Of a stretch of DNA of 64,000 nucleotides, positions 61,819 through 64,000 are shown piece after piece (the first letter of the stretch is position 1; each line of letters starts with the position of its first letter). A program made the position numbers and the translations under genes. The notes below the pieces were generated by a model that made no database searches, was not told the origin of the DNA, and worked only from the letters and a program-made list of their open reading frames with translations. This stretch comes from Methanobrevibacter sp. (GTDB lineage Archaea; Methanobacteriota; Methanobacteria; Methanobacteriales; Methanobacteriaceae): positions 62,001-126,000 of the forward strand of contig NZ_JAFYHP010000031.1 in NCBI RefSeq assembly GCF_017539065.1. Reading direction: 5' to 3'.

Positions 61819-64000
61819 CTATTTTTTGATTTTAATTGTATTAATATTTTGGAGTTTGGCATATTTTGAGGTAATCTTATACTTTCCGACCTTTAAATTT
61901 TTTATTTTAATTGTCGCTTTTCCTTTTTTATTTGTTTTAGCAGTGCATTTTTTGTTTTTAATTTTAAAGGTTATTTTCTTGCCTTTAAGAGCTTTTCCAT
62001 TAGTATTTAATAGCTTTGCTGTGAATTTAACAGTTTTTCCTTTTTTAGCTGATTTATTTTTAGTTATTAAAGTTGGTTTGATTGTTATCTTATTTGATAC
62101 CTTATATCCCTTATATGTGACGGTTACATCATAAGTTTTAGCCGCAAATTTATTCAATTTAATTGATGCAATACCGTTCTTATTGGTTTTAATGTTGTAT
62201 GATGTTCCATCGATTTTGAACAGCACTACTTCATTTGCGCCTACAATCTTTCCATCATCCCCATAAACTTTAACTGAATAAAGTTTATTTGCTCCATAAT
62301 ACGTCATTATGTTTTTATTGTCGCCCAACCGTGGCAAAATTTTGATAGTTTGGGATTGCACTTCTCCTGTAACCGGATTTGTAACGGTAATTACATGAGA
62401 TCCCACATTAAGATTGATATTTAATGATATTCTCCCATCCTTGGCTATGACTTTATATAAAACTCCATCAATTGAAACATCAACTTGTTTGCCACTAACG
62501 TTTCCGGTCAATGATGCAATATACTCTGAATTTAAGGTATACTGATTATTTGAAAATACTATACTCGGATTAACATTTATATTTGCCATGCCCTGTGAAG
62601 AGATGAAATCATTATCCCCTTTGAATTTGATTAGAAGATTATGGTGGCCATTATCAAGCTTAATCGGAATTAATGCAATTCCTTCATCATTTGTTCGGAC
62701 AATATTGGTCTCAACCCCATCAAAGGTCAAACTGATTAAAGCTGATTTGACAGGAAGGCCATCTTGATCCGTTAATTGTACCTTATAACAGTCCCCACTT
62801 CCCCAGTAGGTTTCAAAATCATTTGCAATTATTTGGGTGCCCTTAACATTCACGGTGAAATTACATTCGACAGGTGGTGATGAGAAATATTTATTTTCAT
62901 CCAAATTGAATCTGATTGTATAATTGCCATTTTCCAGATTATTTAAGTTCAATATGGTATTGCCATCTGTTATGTTAACGCTTCTGTTTTCGCCATTGAT
63001 TGAAACATTTATGGTTTCATTGATGGCTTTTGTAAATGAAATGTTTACTTTAACGTCCCTTAAATCTCTAGTTACCTCAACATTTGCGGATGCATTGATT
63101 TTAACTATGATTTTTGATTTAATTTCACATCCGAAGTAGTCATTTATAGTGTCTAGTGACGGGTCAAATTTAGAAGTAATAGAATAGTTTCCATAGGACA
63201 AATCAATTGGAATAGATGCCTGACCTGTTTCATTAGTGAAAACTAAATATATCTTATCGAGAACTAACATTATTCTTTCATTTGAAATCGGAATTCCATC
63301 CTCATCGATTAATGTAACTGTATAGTTATCTCGGCTATGCTCTTCTGTTATAAAATCACCAGCAAGAATTTGTGTCTTCTTAATTAAAACAGTGAAATTG
63401 GTTGATGTTTTGTTGAAATCATACTCATCTCCCAACAACTCGACTGAAACGTTATGAATCCCGTTTTCTAAACCGGATTTGCTTATTACTCCTTGACCGT
63501 TGATGATATTTACAGTAGTATTTACTCCATCAAGACAAATTATGGCTGTCTGGTTAATCGGTCTTGAAAATTGTGCTTCAATGAAAAATAAATCCACCAT
63601 ATTTGCAACGATGATTATTGCTGTGATGCGTGGTTTATAGGTTATTTGGCCAGAAGAATTTGTCTTAAAGAAATTTTTGTCTCCTTTAAATGAGATGCCG
63701 ATTGAATTTAATCCTTTTAGTAAAGGCAAAGTAATGCTTGCATTTCCACCATCATCAGTGGTTGCATAATAGGAAACATTATTTAATCTAAATCCTATTT
63801 CTTTATTTTCTAATGGATTTCCATCTTCATCAATCAAAGTTATGGTATAATTTACATTTTCATCGCTTGTGACTAGATTCTGAGCTAGAATATCAGTATT
63901 CCTAACATTGATATTGATTTCAAGAATGTTTGAGGAATATTGGTATGAGTCATCCAAGTAAGCAGCAATAGTATAATTTCCATTTTCTAAATTAGTTAGA
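61819..64000 (-). CDS. Adhesin-like protein of Ig-like repeats, cut by the window end
   Basis: At least 727 codons, open to position 64000 (the frame reads LENGNYTIAAYLDDSYQYSS across the edge), so the N-terminus and signal are missing. It consists of repeated Ig-like domains of 85-100 residues with hallmark phrases like YTVTLIDEDG and KISVNI-type strands, ending in the same Lys-rich module (KKGKTVKFTAKLLNTNGKAL) as the gene at 57745. No enzymatic domain. Likely extracellular; it may bind host or microbial cells. Confidence 0.8.
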   Translation of the reverse strand, partial: LTNLENGNYTIAAYLDDSYQYSSNILEININVRNTDILAQNLVTSDENVNYTITLIDEDGNPLENKEIGFRLNNVSYYATTDDGGNASITLPLLKGLNSIGISFKGDKNFFKTNSSGQITYKPRITAIIIVANMVDLFFIEAQFSRPINQTAIICLDGVNTTVNIINGQGVISKSGLENGIHNVSVELLGDEYDFNKTSTNFTVLIKKTQILAGDFITEEHSRDNYTVTLIDEDGIPISNERIMLVLDKIYLVFTNETGQASIPIDLSYGNYSITSKFDPSLDTINDYFGCEIKSKIIVKINASANVEVTRDLRDVKVNISFTKAINETINVSINGENRSVNITDGNTILNLNNLENGNYTIRFNLDENKYFSSPPVECNFTVNVKGTQIIANDFETYWGSGDCYKVQLTDQDGLPVKSALISLTFDGVETNIVRTNDEGIALIPIKLDNGHHNLLIKFKGDNDFISSQGMANINVNPSIVFSNNQYTLNSEYIASLTGNVSGKQVDVSIDGVLYKVIAKDGRISLNINLNVGSHVITVTNPVTGEVQSQTIKILPRLGDNKNIMTYYGANKLYSVKVYGDDGKIVGANEVVLFKIDGTSYNIKTNKNGIASIKLNKFAAKTYDVTVTYKGYKVSNKITIKPTLITKNKSAKKGKTVKFTAKLLNTNGKALKGKKITFKIKNKKCTAKTNKKGKATIKIKNLKVGKYKITSKYAKLQNINTIKIKK

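Noticed and set aside
57745-64000. Repeats as a CRISPR array
   Set aside because: The periodicity is at protein level (Ig-like domains of 85-100 residues) with diverged DNA; there are no 20-40 bp identical repeats with unique spacers.

Overview
The window looks like chromosome of a gut-type methanogen of the order Methanobacteriales, most likely Methanobrevibacter or a close relative. Signs seen directly are very AT-rich DNA, GGTGAT/AGGTGA ribosome binding sites, a methanogenesis-marker gene (mtxX), archaeal-type hypAB, Mre11-Rad50, class III (pilin-type) signal peptides, a Mur ligase of the kind used for pseudomurein, and large adhesin-like proteins with Ig-like repeats. The genus is an inference. 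No rRNA, CRISPR array, transposase or prophage was found; one tRNA-Ala(GGC) is present.

Layout. (1) 0.1-4.3 kb: a membrane acyltransferase, a zinc-ribbon membrane protein and a polar amino acid ABC transporter operon with a palindrome near its promoter. (2) 4.4-17.1 kb: a cell-surface polymer locus with GT2 glycosyltransferases, two proteins joining a TagF/CDP-glycerol-type phosphotransferase domain to a GT2 or GT4 domain, and four tandem LicD-family phosphotransferases, one of which has lost its catalytic acids. Small secreted proteins sit beside it. (3) 17.1-31.7 kb: mixed housekeeping: UspA, an HExxH zinc-ribbon protein, mtxX-uppS-tatD, a pilin-like pair, cbiF, a MesA-type methionine synthase with two small partner genes, the tRNA, hypBA and a ferredoxin-fused aldo/keto reductase. 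(4) 31.7-51.6 kb: a DNA-repair island with an MrfA-type helicase fused to TPRs, a UvrD helicase with a separate Fe-S PD-(D/E)XK nuclease, Mre11-Rad50, a TIR-like MTH538-type protein, and a giant UvrD helicase fused to a degenerate Fe-S nuclease domain. DUF169, MobA-like, Mur ligase and VanW-like genes are interspersed. (5) 51.7-64 kb: a compact operon of unknown small genes including an unlisted 51-residue membrane protein, a cupin regulator with an acyl-CoA synthetase, an acetyltransferase, a thymidylate synthase-like gene, and two big adhesins. One adhesin carries a complete papain-type protease; the other runs off the window end.

The most interesting signal is a 21-bp element (core AGAGAGCATTTGAAAA). 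It occurs three times, always in the same orientation, 6-8 bases upstream of the TATA-like box of a repair gene: the MrfA-type helicase, uvrD-nuclease, and mre11-rad50. It suggests a shared DNA-repair regulon. A second theme is the pairing of an anionic-polymer (LicD/TagF) locus with secreted proteins that end in very lysine-rich Ig-like modules, which could stick to such a polymer. Both ideas are inference from sequence alone.
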